Shown: positions 8,792 to 17,871, numbered from the stretch's first letter. The stretch is DNA of 62,093 nt from Rivularia sp. T60_A2020_040 (GCA_015272215.1 JACYMD010000015.1:1-62093), one strand, 5' to 3'. Notes: generated from the letters alone by a model not told the origin. Program-made: numbers and translations.

Positions 8792-9445
8792 ATGAGCAGA
8801 CTATTTGATGCTTTCTTAGCAGGGGGCTTCATGATGTTTCCCCTGCTAATTTTATCGGTTATTACTTTAGCCTACGCAATGCAACGCAGTTGGTTTTGGT
8901 TGAAGTTGGTAGTTGAAGAAAAACAGGTAGTCCAGGATGTGTTAACGGTAGCACAATACGATTTGAGCAAAGCAGAAAAAATCGCAAGGGGTAACAAAGA
9001 TTTAGCAATTGCACGTTTTCTTTCTGCACCGCTAAAACTGAATAATCCAACTGAGGAAAGCTTTCATTTAGCAGTAAAAGCAGCGGCTGATAAGGAATTA
9101 GTTGATATCGGCGGAAGTGACAAACTGTTGGAGAGTATAATTATTATTGCACCTTTATTGGGCATTTTGGGTACTGCTGGTAATTTAATTACCACTTTCA
9201 TGACTTTTAGAAATGGTGGTGCAGACGGTAGCAATAGTAGTGCTGTTGCAGATTCGATTTTGCAAGCATTGATTAGTAGTGCAGCAGGTATTGGGGTAGC
9301 TATTCTCGCATTTGCTTTTTTTCGGCTTTTTGTAATATTGCGTGTGCGTCGTGTGGATTATTTTTCTACACTGGGTAATCAATTAGAGTTGATTTATTTG
9401 GACTTTTGGCACAAACCAGTTGAAGATGCCAAAATCAGTGAATAA
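8792..9445 (+). CDS. MotA/TolQ/ExbB-type proton channel protein
   Basis: Inner-membrane proton channel subunit used to energise outer-membrane transport or related work. 217 residues with three membrane segments in the ExbB pattern: about 10-33, 110-135 (ESIIIIAPLLGILGTAGNLITTF) and 155-180 (SSAAGIGVAILAFAFFRLF), with the cytoplasmic loop between the first two. The motif IAPLLGILGTAGNLI matches the family (APLLGLLGTVxGxI). No ExbD gene follows. Opposite, converging on it, is a TonB-like gene at 9659-11053, so the pair may cooperate (inference). Confidence 0.85.
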   Translation: MSRLFDAFLAGGFMMFPLLILSVITLAYAMQRSWFWLKLVVEEKQVVQDVLTVAQYDLSKAEKIARGNKDLAIARFLSAPLKLNNPTEESFHLAVKAAADKELVDIGGSDKLLESIIIIAPLLGILGTAGNLITTFMTFRNGGADGSNSSAVADSILQALISSAAGIGVAILAFAFFRLFVILRVRRVDYFSTLGNQLELIYLDFWHKPVEDAKISE

Positions 9446-9492
9446 ATAGTCTATCTAGGCTATCGAAATATTTAATTTATAACCTAATTAAA

Positions 9493-9526
9493 ATGTAGAG
9501 ACGTTGCACTGCAACGTCTCTTTACA
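9493..9526. terminator. GAGACG palindrome, likely bidirectional terminator
   Basis: GAGACGTTGC (9498-9507) and GCAACGTCTC (9511-9520) form a perfect 10-bp stem, extended by ATGTA/TACAT. Lies between the convergent exbB-like and tonB-like genes. Belongs to the GTAGAGACG interspersed family. Confidence 0.7.
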
Positions 9527-9601
9527 TAAGATATTGTATCGAATTAATGTTCTATATTGCTGATTTTAAATATAAAACCAATTGGATAACCAAAACGTTT
9601 A

Positions 9602-9627
9602 TAGAGACGCAAAGATTCGCGTCTCTA
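9602..9627. terminator. Second GAGACG palindrome between convergent genes
   Basis: TAGAGACGC (9602-9610) pairs with GCGTCTCTA (9619-9627). Same interspersed family as the element at 9493. Confidence 0.65.
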
Positions 9628-9658
9628 CATTCTTATTACCTATAAAATCAATTACAAA

Positions 9659-11053
9659 TTAAGCAGGATTATTTTTCAACAAAAGAACAATTGCTCCTTT
9701 ACCTTCTTGTGTACTTACAAAAGAAATATACTTGATAAATTCACCTTTCTTAACTTCATAGACAAGCTCAGAAGCTTCATCCTTTTTGATTTGAGATACT
9801 TCAAAACCTTCCAATTCTAGGTTACTTTTAATAAGTAAAACCAATTCTTCAGGAGTGTTTTTTACATCTTTACCCAAGACTTTTTCTACTTCGGGAGTGA
9901 CTGCAAAATCCTTTTCTTCCATCCAACCAAGTTTGGTATAAAGATTGCTGAATGTTACATCAAATACTTGTTGCTCAGTCTGAGAATTTTCTTGCAGATT
10001 TTGATTACTTAATCTGTAACAATCAACTCTCTCTGAAGATAAAAGAATCATTGTACCCGGCTCTTTAGTTGCAAAAAGTTGCAAAAATTGAGTTAGATTT
10101 TCTTTGGAAACTTGATAAACTTTTGTATCAGGTTCGTCAGTGAGTTTTTCTACTTGGAAATCTGTATCTGCTAACCTTGTTTCAAAATAAGCTGCAACTG
10201 CATCCAACGAATCAGATGTAAGTCGAGTACGTCTATCTAGTCTTGCGATTTGTGTTCCACAAAAAATAGGTCTAACGCTGATGTAATTGGGAAAGTCAGC
10301 AAATGGATGTACACGACGTTCTGTTGTGTTGTTTGCTTCAGAAGATGTTTCTTCTGGTTGTGATTCAGTTGTTGTATCGGTAGATTCTGATTGTGTTGTT
10401 TGCTCTGATTCAGTTGTTGTATCGGTAGATTCTGGTTGTGCTATTTGCTCTGGTTCGGATACTGTATTTGTAGGTTCTGGTACTGATTCAGTAACTGGTT
10501 CGGATGCTGGTTCGTCAACAGCTATATCAGGTTTAAAAGCAATCTGTGGTTCTGAATTAGGTTGAGTTAAGGATACATCATCACTTACAGTTGGCAATTC
10601 TGGTGAGGAAGAGATATCATCATCACTTACAGTTGGAAATTCTGGTGAGGAGGAAATATCATCTCCACCAGATGAAAAATTAGAAGTAGGTGTTTCATCC
10701 AAAGAAGAAGCACCCGATTCACTATCAGTTAAATCAGGAGTTGTATTGTCTTCATTGGTTGTATTGTCCAAATCACTTAGTAAGGGTGGTTCTCCGGGTA
10801 CTGTTACCACGTCTCCTTGTTTTAAGGAATCTCCAGTTCCTGGTTGGATGGGAGAACTATCTTGATTAAGTAAGCTTTCATCGGTTCCTGCTTCTGATAC
10901 ATTTGTAGTGTCTGTTGTATCCACATTGGCGGAATTGGAAGATATTGGTGCTACAAGTAGTAAACCGTGTAAAGTTGCTGAAACTAGCAACATTTGTGGA
11001 GAAACTTGTCGCAACGGAACGAACAAACTATTTACAAGAAATGACTTAATCAT
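9659..11053 (-). CDS. Divergent TonB-like envelope protein with duplicated C-terminal module
   Basis: 464 residues. The N-terminus is a single membrane anchor (about 20-36) containing SATLHGLLL, which matches the SxxxH motif (Ser25, His29) that TonB uses to contact ExbB/ExbD. Residues 40-240 are a long acidic Ser/Thr/Glu/Pro-rich spacer with internal repeats (DDISSSPE..PTVSDD twice; ESTDTTTESEQTTQ units), analogous to the periplasm-spanning region of TonB. The C-terminal part carries two related modules, about 282-340 (ETRLADTDFQVEKL, then VYQVSKENLTQFLQLFATKE) and 401-460 (KSNLELEGFEVSQI, then VYEVKKGEFIKYISFVSTQE). These do not look like a standard TonB C-terminal domain. TonB function is inference; a plain cell-wall protein is the alternative. 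Confidence 0.6.
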   Translation of the reverse strand: MIKSFLVNSLFVPLRQVSPQMLLVSATLHGLLLVAPISSNSANVDTTDTTNVSEAGTDESLLNQDSSPIQPGTGDSLKQGDVVTVPGEPPLLSDLDNTTNEDNTTPDLTDSESGASSLDETPTSNFSSGGDDISSSPEFPTVSDDDISSSPELPTVSDDVSLTQPNSEPQIAFKPDIAVDEPASEPVTESVPEPTNTVSEPEQIAQPESTDTTTESEQTTQSESTDTTTESQPEETSSEANNTTERRVHPFADFPNYISVRPIFCGTQIARLDRRTRLTSDSLDAVAAYFETRLADTDFQVEKLTDEPDTKVYQVSKENLTQFLQLFATKEPGTMILLSSERVDCYRLSNQNLQENSQTEQQVFDVTFSNLYTKLGWMEEKDFAVTPEVEKVLGKDVKNTPEELVLLIKSNLELEGFEVSQIKKDEASELVYEVKKGEFIKYISFVSTQEGKGAIVLLLKNNPA

Positions 11054-11747
11054 GTATTTGGCTCTGGAAATCTGGATTGCACAAACCTAAGAAAAACTCA
11101 AGGCAAGATAGATGCATGGAGCGAAACCAGATAATTATTGTGAGTAAGTATAAAGTATGAATTACTAACTTCAAAATCTCATACTTTAGACTAGTTTTAC
11201 CCAATTTTAGATAATTCTGTATATCAATAGTAGCATTTTTTAGGAACCTATATATTATCTTTCTTTCTGATTTAATTAGTTTAATTGGGAATATTTAAAT
11301 CATATTTATAGCGAAAAAATCATGTTTTATACAAAGTATAATTCATTGATAATTTAATTTGATCTAGCTAAAATTTACTTATAAACCAAGTATTTACGTC
11401 ATTGCGACTTAAACAATCAATTACAAAGTCTTAATTTTTCATAACTATTACCTAAGTCCTATTTAATTTTGTAGGTTATTACTCTAGCAATTAATCTCAG
11501 GGCTGTGGTATTAATTCATTTACTGAATACAAGCAAAAAGCAGGTAATTATACAAAGTTTGATGTTAATGCTTGAAATGGGAGTAGTCGAATTTTTTTTT
11601 GTAGAGTTGAGAGAAATGGGATGAAACATTGATTGTTAAATATCTTTTCTGATCTAATTACTATCAGAAAAAGAAAGTGAGACTCGTATTTTTTCAGGTT
11701 TGTTCGGTTGCAGTTTATTTGTTTGTATTTACAAAGTTTGTTTCTTC
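11054..11747. other. AT-rich intergenic region, no gene seen
   Basis: About 690 bp between divergent genes. No supported frame. A weak Pho-box-like series with 11-bp spacing is at 11408-11448 (one perfect octamer, CTTAATTT at 11430-11437, one 7/8 match CTTAAACA at 11408, degenerate octamers between and after). Not strong enough to call. Confidence 0.5.
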
Positions 11748-12533
11748 ATGAGTAAGTTAATTCCAGCCATTATCGTCAAAAATCTTGCTTTGTACTACGG
11801 TAATTTGAAAGCACTTCAAGGAGTGTCTTTAAATATTTACCAGCAGCAAGTAACAGCGCTTATTGGTTCTTCCGGTTGTGGTAAATCGGCTTTGATTAAA
11901 TCTCTAAATCGCATCGGTGAATTAGAGGCTAATATCAAAGTTGATGGAAAGGTTGAATTTTTCGGTCAAGATATCTACTCTTATAGTGTCAATCTTAATC
12001 GATTACGCCATCAAATCGGTATGGTTTTCCCAAAGCCGAATTTATTTCCCATGAGCATTTATGATAATGTAGCTTATGGAATTCGCGTTGCTAGACATTG
12101 CCCCAAATCTGAATTAGATGGTATCGTCGAGTCTGCAATCAAAGATGCAGTATTATGGGATGAAGTCAAGAACAAACTTGATAAACCTGCATTAAGTTTA
12201 TCTGCTGGTCAACAACAGCGTTTATGTATTGCACGTGCTTTAGCTGTGAAACCGAGAGTATTGTTAATGGATGAACCTTGTTCAGCATTAGAACCTGTTG
12301 CAACGATGAAGATTGAAGAATTAATTGAGAGTTTGCGCGGTAAATTAACAATTGTCATTGTGAGTGATAATGTAGAACAAGCGCAACGTATCGCCGACTT
12401 TATCGCATTCTTTAGTACTGATCAAAACCGTGTAGGACAAATGGTTGAATTTGGTACCACAGAACAAATATTCAAAAATCCTCTCAATCAACGTACCCGC
12501 GATTACGTTTCCGGACATTTGAGTTTAAGATAA
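11748..12533 (+). CDS. PstB paralogue with altered ATPase motifs
   Basis: 261 residues from the ATG at 11748 (a TTG at 11700 is in frame but would add a Cys-rich stretch unlike PstB). Clearly related to PstB, the phosphate-transporter ATPase, over its full length (LKALQGVSLNIY, FEFG..PLNQRTRDYVSGH). Key positions differ from the canonical PstB at 12702-13496: Walker A is GSSGCGKSA; the Q-loop Gln is Pro (MVFPKPNLFP versus [10 protein letters not shown]); the signature is LSAGQ instead of LSGGQ; Walker B reads DEPCSALEP; the switch His is Asp (IVSDNVEQA versus IVTHNMQQA). ATP binding may persist but normal hydrolysis is doubtful. Converges on the end of pstSCAB. Possibly a regulatory or decoy ATPase. 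Confidence 0.85.
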   Translation: MSKLIPAIIVKNLALYYGNLKALQGVSLNIYQQQVTALIGSSGCGKSALIKSLNRIGELEANIKVDGKVEFFGQDIYSYSVNLNRLRHQIGMVFPKPNLFPMSIYDNVAYGIRVARHCPKSELDGIVESAIKDAVLWDEVKNKLDKPALSLSAGQQQRLCIARALAVKPRVLLMDEPCSALEPVATMKIEELIESLRGKLTIVIVSDNVEQAQRIADFIAFFSTDQNRVGQMVEFGTTEQIFKNPLNQRTRDYVSGHLSLR

Positions 12534-12545
12534 ACTCTGGGTGCA

Positions 12546-12609
12546 AGAAGTCGGGTTTTTAGAATTAGTCTCAGTAGGACAGTTACAACTTTTTAAAAAC
12601 CCGACTTCT
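12546..12609. terminator. AAGTCGGG palindrome between convergent pst genes
   Basis: AGAAGTCGG (12546-12554) and CCGACTTCT (12601-12609) with GGTTTTT/AAAAACC extension. Lies 12 bp after the PstB-paralogue stop; with the next palindrome it probably terminates transcription from both sides. Confidence 0.75.
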
Positions 12610-12623
12610 AGTTCGGTTAAGAA

Positions 12624-12678
12624 GTCGGGTTTTTAAAATCACTATGGGTAGAACATTTATATCTGATAAAAACCCGAC
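12624..12678. terminator. Second AAGTCGGG palindrome, pstB side
   Basis: GTCGGGTTTTT (12624-12634) pairs with AAAAACCCGAC (12668-12678), 23 bp from the pstB stop. Reads as a terminator in either direction because both arms carry T/A runs. Confidence 0.75.
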
Positions 12679-12701
12679 GAATGAGCATTGCAGATTACTA
12701 A

Positions 12702-13496
12702 TTAACCAAAACGACCGTTAATGTAATCGGATGTTTGTTTCTCTTTGGGATGATTAAAAATAGTATATGTGTCGTTAAACTCAACCAAGTTACCCACATA
12801 CATGAAAGCCGTAAAGTCAGATATACGTTGCGCTTGTTGCATATTGTGAGTGACAATCAAAATAGTCACTTGGTTTTTAATTTGAGAAATTAACTGTTCG
12901 ATGCTATCTGTAGACATTGGGTCAAGAGCAGATGTGGGTTCATCGAATAGGATAATTTCTGGGTCAGTAGCTAAAGCACGTGCAATACACAAACGTTGCT
13001 GTTGTCCACCGGAAAGAGCAGTACCTGGTTGTAGCAAACGGTCTTTGACTTCATTCCACAATGCTGCACCATGCAATGCTTTTTCTACTTTCTCGTCAAG
13101 AATTCTTTTTTTGGTTTCTCCTCGTACCCGCAATCCATAAGCAACGTTTTCATAAATTGATTTGGGGAAAGGATTAGGTCTTTGGAAAACCATACTAATC
13201 CGCATCCGTACTTCAATTGGATCTACTTTGGGGCTAAGAAGATTGACACCATCCGGTTGTAGAGCAATTTCACCTCGGTATTTGTTACCAGGGTACAAAT
13301 CATGCATCCGGTTGAAGCAACGTAGCAAGGTTGTTTTACCACAACCAGAAGGACCAATCAATGCCGTCACTTTTTTTTCGTAGACAGGCATCATAATATC
13401 TTTGAGAGCGTGTACCTTACCACCGTAGTAGAAATTGAGGTAATTAACTTCAGCTTTCAAGGGTAATTGGTTGGATGTATTTGTTAGTTCTACCAT
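12702..13496 (-). CDS. pstB: Phosphate ABC transporter ATP-binding protein PstB
   Basis: ATPase that powers high-affinity phosphate import with PstS, PstC and PstA. 264 residues with every expected motif intact: Walker [10 protein letters not shown] (about 48-56), Q-loop [10 protein letters not shown], signature [15 protein letters not shown], Walker [14 protein letters not shown], switch histidine IVTHNMQQA, and the PstB-type C-terminus DYINGRFG. Overlaps pstA by 7 bp, so translational coupling is likely. Last gene of pstSCAB. No phoU follows; instead two palindromes and a convergent PstB paralogue. Confidence 0.95.
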   Translation of the reverse strand: MVELTNTSNQLPLKAEVNYLNFYYGGKVHALKDIMMPVYEKKVTALIGPSGCGKTTLLRCFNRMHDLYPGNKYRGEIALQPDGVNLLSPKVDPIEVRMRISMVFQRPNPFPKSIYENVAYGLRVRGETKKRILDEKVEKALHGAALWNEVKDRLLQPGTALSGGQQQRLCIARALATDPEIILFDEPTSALDPMSTDSIEQLISQIKNQVTILIVTHNMQQAQRISDFTAFMYVGNLVEFNDTYTIFNHPKEKQTSDYINGRFG

Positions 13497-14374
13497 TTGA
13501 TGTTCTTCCTTAAACGATAGCGAATGTAAATTGCAACACCGTTCATAGCCAAGGTCATAAACACAAGCACGAAACCAGCAGCAGCAGCAGCAATCTGAAA
13601 TTCTTCTTGGGGACGATCAGTCCAGTTGAACATTTGAATTGGTAAAACTGTGTAAGGGTCAAATAACCCTGTTGGCAAGAAGGCGATAAAAGCAACCGCA
13701 CCAACTACAATTAGGGGAGCAGTTTCACCAAATGCCCTAGCTAATGCAATGATAATCCCGGTGAGGATTGTGCTAAATGAGTAAGGTAGAACGTGATCCC
13801 AAACAGTCTGCCATTTAGAAGCTCCACAAGCATAAGCTGCTTCACGGATACTACCAGGAATAGCTCGAATTGCCTCGCGGGTTGCCACAATGATTACTGG
13901 TAGCACTAAAAGAGCCAAAGTTAACCCAGCAGATAGCACACTACGGTCTAACTGTAAACCATAGACAAACAAACCCAGACCCAAAAGACCGTAAATAATC
14001 GAGGGTATCCCGGCTAAATTAGCAACGTTAATCTCGATTACATCGGTAAACCAGTTTTTTGCAGCGTACTCTTCTAGATAAATACCTGCTGCAATCCCCA
14101 CAGGAATTGCCGCCAAAGCCGTAACTAAAATTACAATTATGCTTCCCACCCAAGCCGCAAAAATACCTGCTTCTAACGGGTCACTACTGGGAAAACTAGT
14201 CAAAAATTGCCAGTTGAGGCGGGGTAAACCATCGAAAAACAAGTCAACAAGCAGTACTACCAAAATGCCGACACCAATCAGCATCGATGCCAAGCCGATG
14301 TAGCTAAAAATCTTGTCTGATAACTTGTTGCGAGCGATGGTTTGGCGGATTTTTTGAATATTTACACTTGTCAT
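13490..14374 (-). CDS. pstA: Phosphate ABC transporter permease PstA
   Basis: Inner-membrane permease subunit. 294 residues, six predicted membrane helices (first at about 28-48), and the EAA-type cytoplasmic loop that docks on PstB ([21 protein letters not shown]). Motifs [12 protein letters not shown] and [17 protein letters not shown] are typical. The ATG at 14374 sits one base beyond the pstC stop, showing tight operon organisation pstS-pstC-pstA-pstB. Confidence 0.95.
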   Translation of the reverse strand: MTSVNIQKIRQTIARNKLSDKIFSYIGLASMLIGVGILVVLLVDLFFDGLPRLNWQFLTSFPSSDPLEAGIFAAWVGSIIVILVTALAAIPVGIAAGIYLEEYAAKNWFTDVIEINVANLAGIPSIIYGLLGLGLFVYGLQLDRSVLSAGLTLALLVLPVIIVATREAIRAIPGSIREAAYACGASKWQTVWDHVLPYSFSTILTGIIIALARAFGETAPLIVVGAVAFIAFLPTGLFDPYTVLPIQMFNWTDRPQEEFQIAAAAAGFVLVFMTLAMNGVAIYIRYRLRKNIKW

Positions 14375-14375
14375 A

Positions 14376-15305
14376 TCAATAAACTTCCCGATAGCGTTTG
14401 GTGAGGATATGACCGATAATATTGAAAACTAATGTCATTAACAATAAAGTCAGACCAACTGCGAAAATAGTTTGATACTCCAAGCTACCGTAGGGAATAT
14501 CACCTTTACTTACAGAAACAATATAAGCAGTCATAGTTTGCGATGGGTCCATCGGATTCAAAGTCAAGTTGGGTTGTCCACCAGCTGCGATCGCAACTAC
14601 CATTGTCTCCCCAATCGCTCTGGAAATTCCCAAAATATAAGCCGCAGATATCCCGGAAATCGCCGATGGTAGAATCACCTTGATTGCAGTTTGGAAGCGA
14701 GTCGCACCTGTAGCGTAAGAACCTTCCCGCAAATAATCGGGAACTGAGCGCATCGCATCTTCACTCAAAGAACTAATATAGGGAATAATCATAATCCCCA
14801 TTACCATCCCCGCACTCAACATATTTGAGTAAGGTAAATCTGGTAAAAAAGTCTGCAAGAATGGTGTGACAAATAGTAGAGCAAAATAACCGTAAACAAC
14901 GGTGGGAACACCAGCTAGCAATTCCAAAGCCGGTTTAACTGTCTCTCGTACTGTTACCGGAGCAAATTCACTCAGGTAAATCGCGGCAATGGTTCCCAAA
15001 GGTATGGCAACACACAAAGCCACAAAAGTAGTCACCAAAGTTCCAGACACCAGGGTAATAATTCCGAAGTGCTTGTCTTCAAACAAAGGTGTCCACTGGG
15101 TATCTGTCAAAAATTCCCAAACAGATACTTCCTTGAAAAATGAAGCAGACTCGTACAGCAAGATAGAAAGAATCCCTACCGTAATTGCTACAGACGAAAA
15201 AGCTGCAAGAAACAAGATAATCTCAATTACCTTTTCTCGCACGTTCCGCAATACCTTTGGAGATAGTGCGGTTTTAGTCGGTTGTTTTGCAGATGTTTTA
15301 GTCAC
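14376..15305 (-). CDS. pstC: Phosphate ABC transporter permease PstC
   Basis: Partner permease of PstA. 309 residues with six membrane helices from about residue 30, the motifs PLGTIAAIYLSEFAP and GVPTVVYGYFALLFVTP, and the EAA loop (REGSYATGATRFQTAIKVILP). Starts with GTG at 15305, preceded by GGAG five bases upstream, which supports this start. About 345 bp separate it from pstS, with a hairpin in the gap, so it is probably expressed below pstS. Confidence 0.95.
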   Translation of the reverse strand: MTKTSAKQPTKTALSPKVLRNVREKVIEIILFLAAFSSVAITVGILSILLYESASFFKEVSVWEFLTDTQWTPLFEDKHFGIITLVSGTLVTTFVALCVAIPLGTIAAIYLSEFAPVTVRETVKPALELLAGVPTVVYGYFALLFVTPFLQTFLPDLPYSNMLSAGMVMGIMIIPYISSLSEDAMRSVPDYLREGSYATGATRFQTAIKVILPSAISGISAAYILGISRAIGETMVVAIAAGGQPNLTLNPMDPSQTMTAYIVSVSKGDIPYGSLEYQTIFAVGLTLLLMTLVFNIIGHILTKRYREVY

Positions 15306-15528
15306 TATTCTCCGTTATGATCCGAATAGTCAATATTTGATTTTGATGGTACAGTAAATCGGAATTATCCCTGGAGTCAATTTAATACAAGACTCAGGAT
15401 ATTCTTACAAACCCTACATTTTTTAGCAGATGCTTATTGCGTAAATTCTATTACCAATGGAAAATCCCAAATTTTTGACTCTAAATTTTTCCTGGGAAGT
15501 TATTTTCTCCCTCGACGAAACCCCCCTC

Positions 15529-15557
15529 TTTCCCGATTCAAGGATAAAAGGGGGGTT
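15529..15557 (-). terminator. Hairpin between pstS and pstC
   Basis: AACCCCCC (15529-15536) and GGGGGGTT (15550-15557) form a perfect 8-bp GC-rich stem in the pstS-pstC gap. No long T-run follows on the minus strand, so partial termination or transcript stabilisation is more likely than full termination. Excess binding protein over permease is usual for such transporters. Confidence 0.6.
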
Positions 15558-15650
15558 GTGATGTCTAATTGGCTGACGCTCAAGGTAGAATGCACCCATT
15601 ATATTCAGTCTATTTAGTTAATAGTTGATGTAGGAAACTATTAGGATAAA

Positions 15651-16643
15651 TTAGTCTCTAGGTGTAGCCAAAAGTTCGCTAATTTTTACACCAATTTTCT
15701 CTTTACCACCGAATACAGAACCAGTTTGCTTACGATTGAAGCGGTTCAAAATAGCGGTATAAGCAGTGTTAGGTAGAGCTACGTAAGCAACTTTTTTGTT
15801 GATAGCAGCACCATTTTTGAGGTAATACTCAACAAATTGCTTAACTTGGGGTTTGTTAGCAGATTTAGCGCTGACGTAGATGAAGATGGGACGAGATAGA
15901 GGGGAGTACTTACCGCTTCTAATGGTAGATTCAGAAGGTAATACACCATTAATAGATGCAGCTTGCAACTTGGTCTTATTTTCTTCGTAGTAAGCGTAAC
16001 CAAGATAACCGATTGCGTTGCGATCGCGAAGAACTCCATTAATTGTAACGTTGTCATCTTCAGTTGCAGTGTAGTCACCACGACTGGATTTAGATTTACC
16101 AACAATTGCTTCGGTGAAGTAATCGAAAGTACCAGAGTTGGTACCAGCACCGAACAATCCTATACGAGCATTAGGGAAACCAGAGCGAATTTGATTCCAG
16201 TTTTTGATTTTACCTTGTGCTGCGGGTTCCCACATTTTCTTGAGTTCAGCAACAGTCAGGTTTTTAGCCCAAGTGTTTTGCTTGTTGATTATCACTGTCA
16301 AACCGTCATAAGCAACAGGAATTTCGATATATTTGATACCAGCTTTTTTGCACTCGGCAATTTCTTTTGCCAAAATAGGACGAGAAGCATTGGAAATATC
16401 GGTTTCTCCACGGCAGAATTTTTTGAAACCACCACCAGTACCAGAAACACCAACGGTTACACGGGTTTTACCACCTGTAGCTTTGGTAAATCCTTCTGCT
16501 GCAGCTTCTGTCAAAGGGAAAACGGTGCTGGAACCGTCAACCCGAATAGCTGCATTTTGAGACATAGCAGCAGGAACTGCAACTGAAATACTTGCTGCAA
16601 CTGCGGCAACAACACCCAATACTCTTACTTTCAAACTGTTCAC
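15651..16643 (-). CDS. pstS: Periplasmic phosphate-binding protein PstS
   Basis: Captures phosphate for PstCAB. The start is taken as the GTG at 16643 because TAGGAG lies 7 bp upstream; an earlier in-frame GTG at 16685 would add 14 residues. The 330-residue product begins with a signal peptide ([23 protein letters not shown]) and shows the PstS phosphate loops: [35 protein letters not shown] and [12 protein letters not shown]. It could be called SphX-like; cyanobacteria carry both related forms. First gene of pstSCAB, with a Pho box about 130 bp upstream. Confidence 0.95.
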   Translation of the reverse strand: MNSLKVRVLGVVAAVAASISVAVPAAMSQNAAIRVDGSSTVFPLTEAAAEGFTKATGGKTRVTVGVSGTGGGFKKFCRGETDISNASRPILAKEIAECKKAGIKYIEIPVAYDGLTVIINKQNTWAKNLTVAELKKMWEPAAQGKIKNWNQIRSGFPNARIGLFGAGTNSGTFDYFTEAIVGKSKSSRGDYTATEDDNVTINGVLRDRNAIGYLGYAYYEENKTKLQAASINGVLPSESTIRSGKYSPLSRPIFIYVSAKSANKPQVKQFVEYYLKNGAAINKKVAYVALPNTAYTAILNRFNRKQTGSVFGGKEKIGVKISELLATPRD

Positions 16644-16775
16644 AAAGAAACTCCTAATTGAGATTTTTCGCTTCCGCGTAATCACACAACTAACAGAATC
16701 TCCGTATTAGGTTAAAAGCAAGTTATTGTTTTTACACAATTACGTAAAGCTTTTCCTAAAATATGCTTGTAATTA

Positions 16776-16794
16776 TGGTTAAGTTTAGATTAAA
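16776..16794 (-). promoter_or_regulatory. Pho box upstream of pstS
   Basis: Read on the minus strand: TTTAATCT, three bases, CTTAACCA. Both octamers match the cyanobacterial Pho box consensus PyTTAAPyPy(T/A) perfectly and sit in the required 11-bp register; a third, degenerate repeat (TTACAAGC, 16765-16772) follows. It is 133 bp upstream of the chosen pstS start and should bind the SphR/PhoB response regulator under phosphate limitation (established for this motif; binding here is inferred). Confidence 0.85.
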
Positions 16795-17073
16795 TGCTTT
16801 ATAGCTAATGGTTTGAGGATTTTTTTTAAATTGCAATAAAAGCTACTTGTCTCAACTTCATATATTTCATATATTGGTTAACTTGTTACTGCATGACACA
16901 AATTTCAATATTGGTAATTGTAGCTTTACTTACGCATTTTTTCATCTTCTCTAAGAGGTATTTTTGCGATATTAGTGATAATCAAATCAAATGTTGTCTG
17001 GATAACGATATTGATGTGGCTGTATTTCAGAGAAACAATTGTCGTTGAAATAGAAAGATTATTTACAGTCAAG

Positions 17074-17871
17074 ATGAACAATTTGAAAATAGCTTTAAAA
17101 GTTGCAAAGTTAAATGTATATTATGGAGAAAAGCCGATTCTTAGAAATATTTCTCTTGACTGTTATCAAAATCAAATAACTGCTGTTTTGGGATGTGTAA
17201 ATTCAGGAAAATCAACTTTATTGAAAAGTTTAAATCGGTTAATTGAATCAGAAACTAACGTTAAATATGAAGGTAAAATAGAATTTTCTAGTCAGAATAT
17301 TTTTAATCATCGTACTAATTTGAATCGTTTACGTCGGCAAATTGGCATGATTTATGCGACTCCAAATACTTTTTCTATGAGTATTTATGAGAATATCGCT
17401 TCTCAAGTCAAGTTAACTGGTTATTATTCCAAAAATGAACTAAATACAATTGTAGAACTTGCCCTACGTCGCGTGGGGTTATGGAATGAAGTCAAATACA
17501 AATTGCATCAATCTGCAACTGATTTATCTTTGGTACAACAACAGTTACTTTGTATTGCTAGGGCTTTAGCTCTACAACCTAAAATTTTAATTATGGATGA
17601 ACCTTGTATGGAGTTGGGTATAGTTAGAGGCATGAGAATTGAAGAAGTTATTCAATCATTACGCCAAAATTTAACTATTATTATTGCAACGAAAAATCCT
17701 CAATTCGCATTACGTATATCTGATTATATCGGTTTGATGAGCGTGAATAATCATGTTGGGGAATTAGTTGATTTTTATCAGACTTCTCAATTTGGACAAA
17801 ATTGTTTAACTCCATGCCCTCAGACGGTAATCCTGGGGAACCAACAAGCAAAGCCCACTTATGTGGGCTAA
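17074..17871 (+). CDS. Second degenerate PstB paralogue, divergent from pstS
   Basis: 265 residues from the ATG at 17074 (a GTG at 16975 is in frame but the added 33 residues do not resemble PstB). Related to PstB throughout ([41 protein letters not shown]). Walker A (GCVNSGKST) is intact, but the Q-loop Gln is Ala (MIYATPNTFS), the signature is LSLVQ in place of LSGGQ, Walker B reads DEPCMELGI, and the switch His is Lys (IATKNPQFA). It should not hydrolyse ATP normally. After about residue 240 the C-terminus leaves the PstB pattern and its last codons overlap a hairpin. Closest relative is probably the paralogue at 11748. Confidence 0.82.
   Translation: MNNLKIALKVAKLNVYYGEKPILRNISLDCYQNQITAVLGCVNSGKSTLLKSLNRLIESETNVKYEGKIEFSSQNIFNHRTNLNRLRRQIGMIYATPNTFSMSIYENIASQVKLTGYYSKNELNTIVELALRRVGLWNEVKYKLHQSATDLSLVQQQLLCIARALALQPKILIMDEPCMELGIVRGMRIEEVIQSLRQNLTIIIATKNPQFALRISDYIGLMSVNNHVGELVDFYQTSQFGQNCLTPCPQTVILGNQQAKPTYVG
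17852..17869 (+). terminator. Hairpin at the 3' end of the PstB paralogue
   Basis: AGCCCAC (17852-17858) and GTGGGCT (17863-17869) form a 7-bp stem with a 4-base loop, overlapping the last codons and stop of the gene. It lies between this gene and the convergent polysaccharide cluster. No T-run. Confidence 0.55.

Noticed and set aside
15963-16586. 207-codon plus-strand frame opposite pstS
   Set aside because: Antisense to a well-supported pstS with no protein features.
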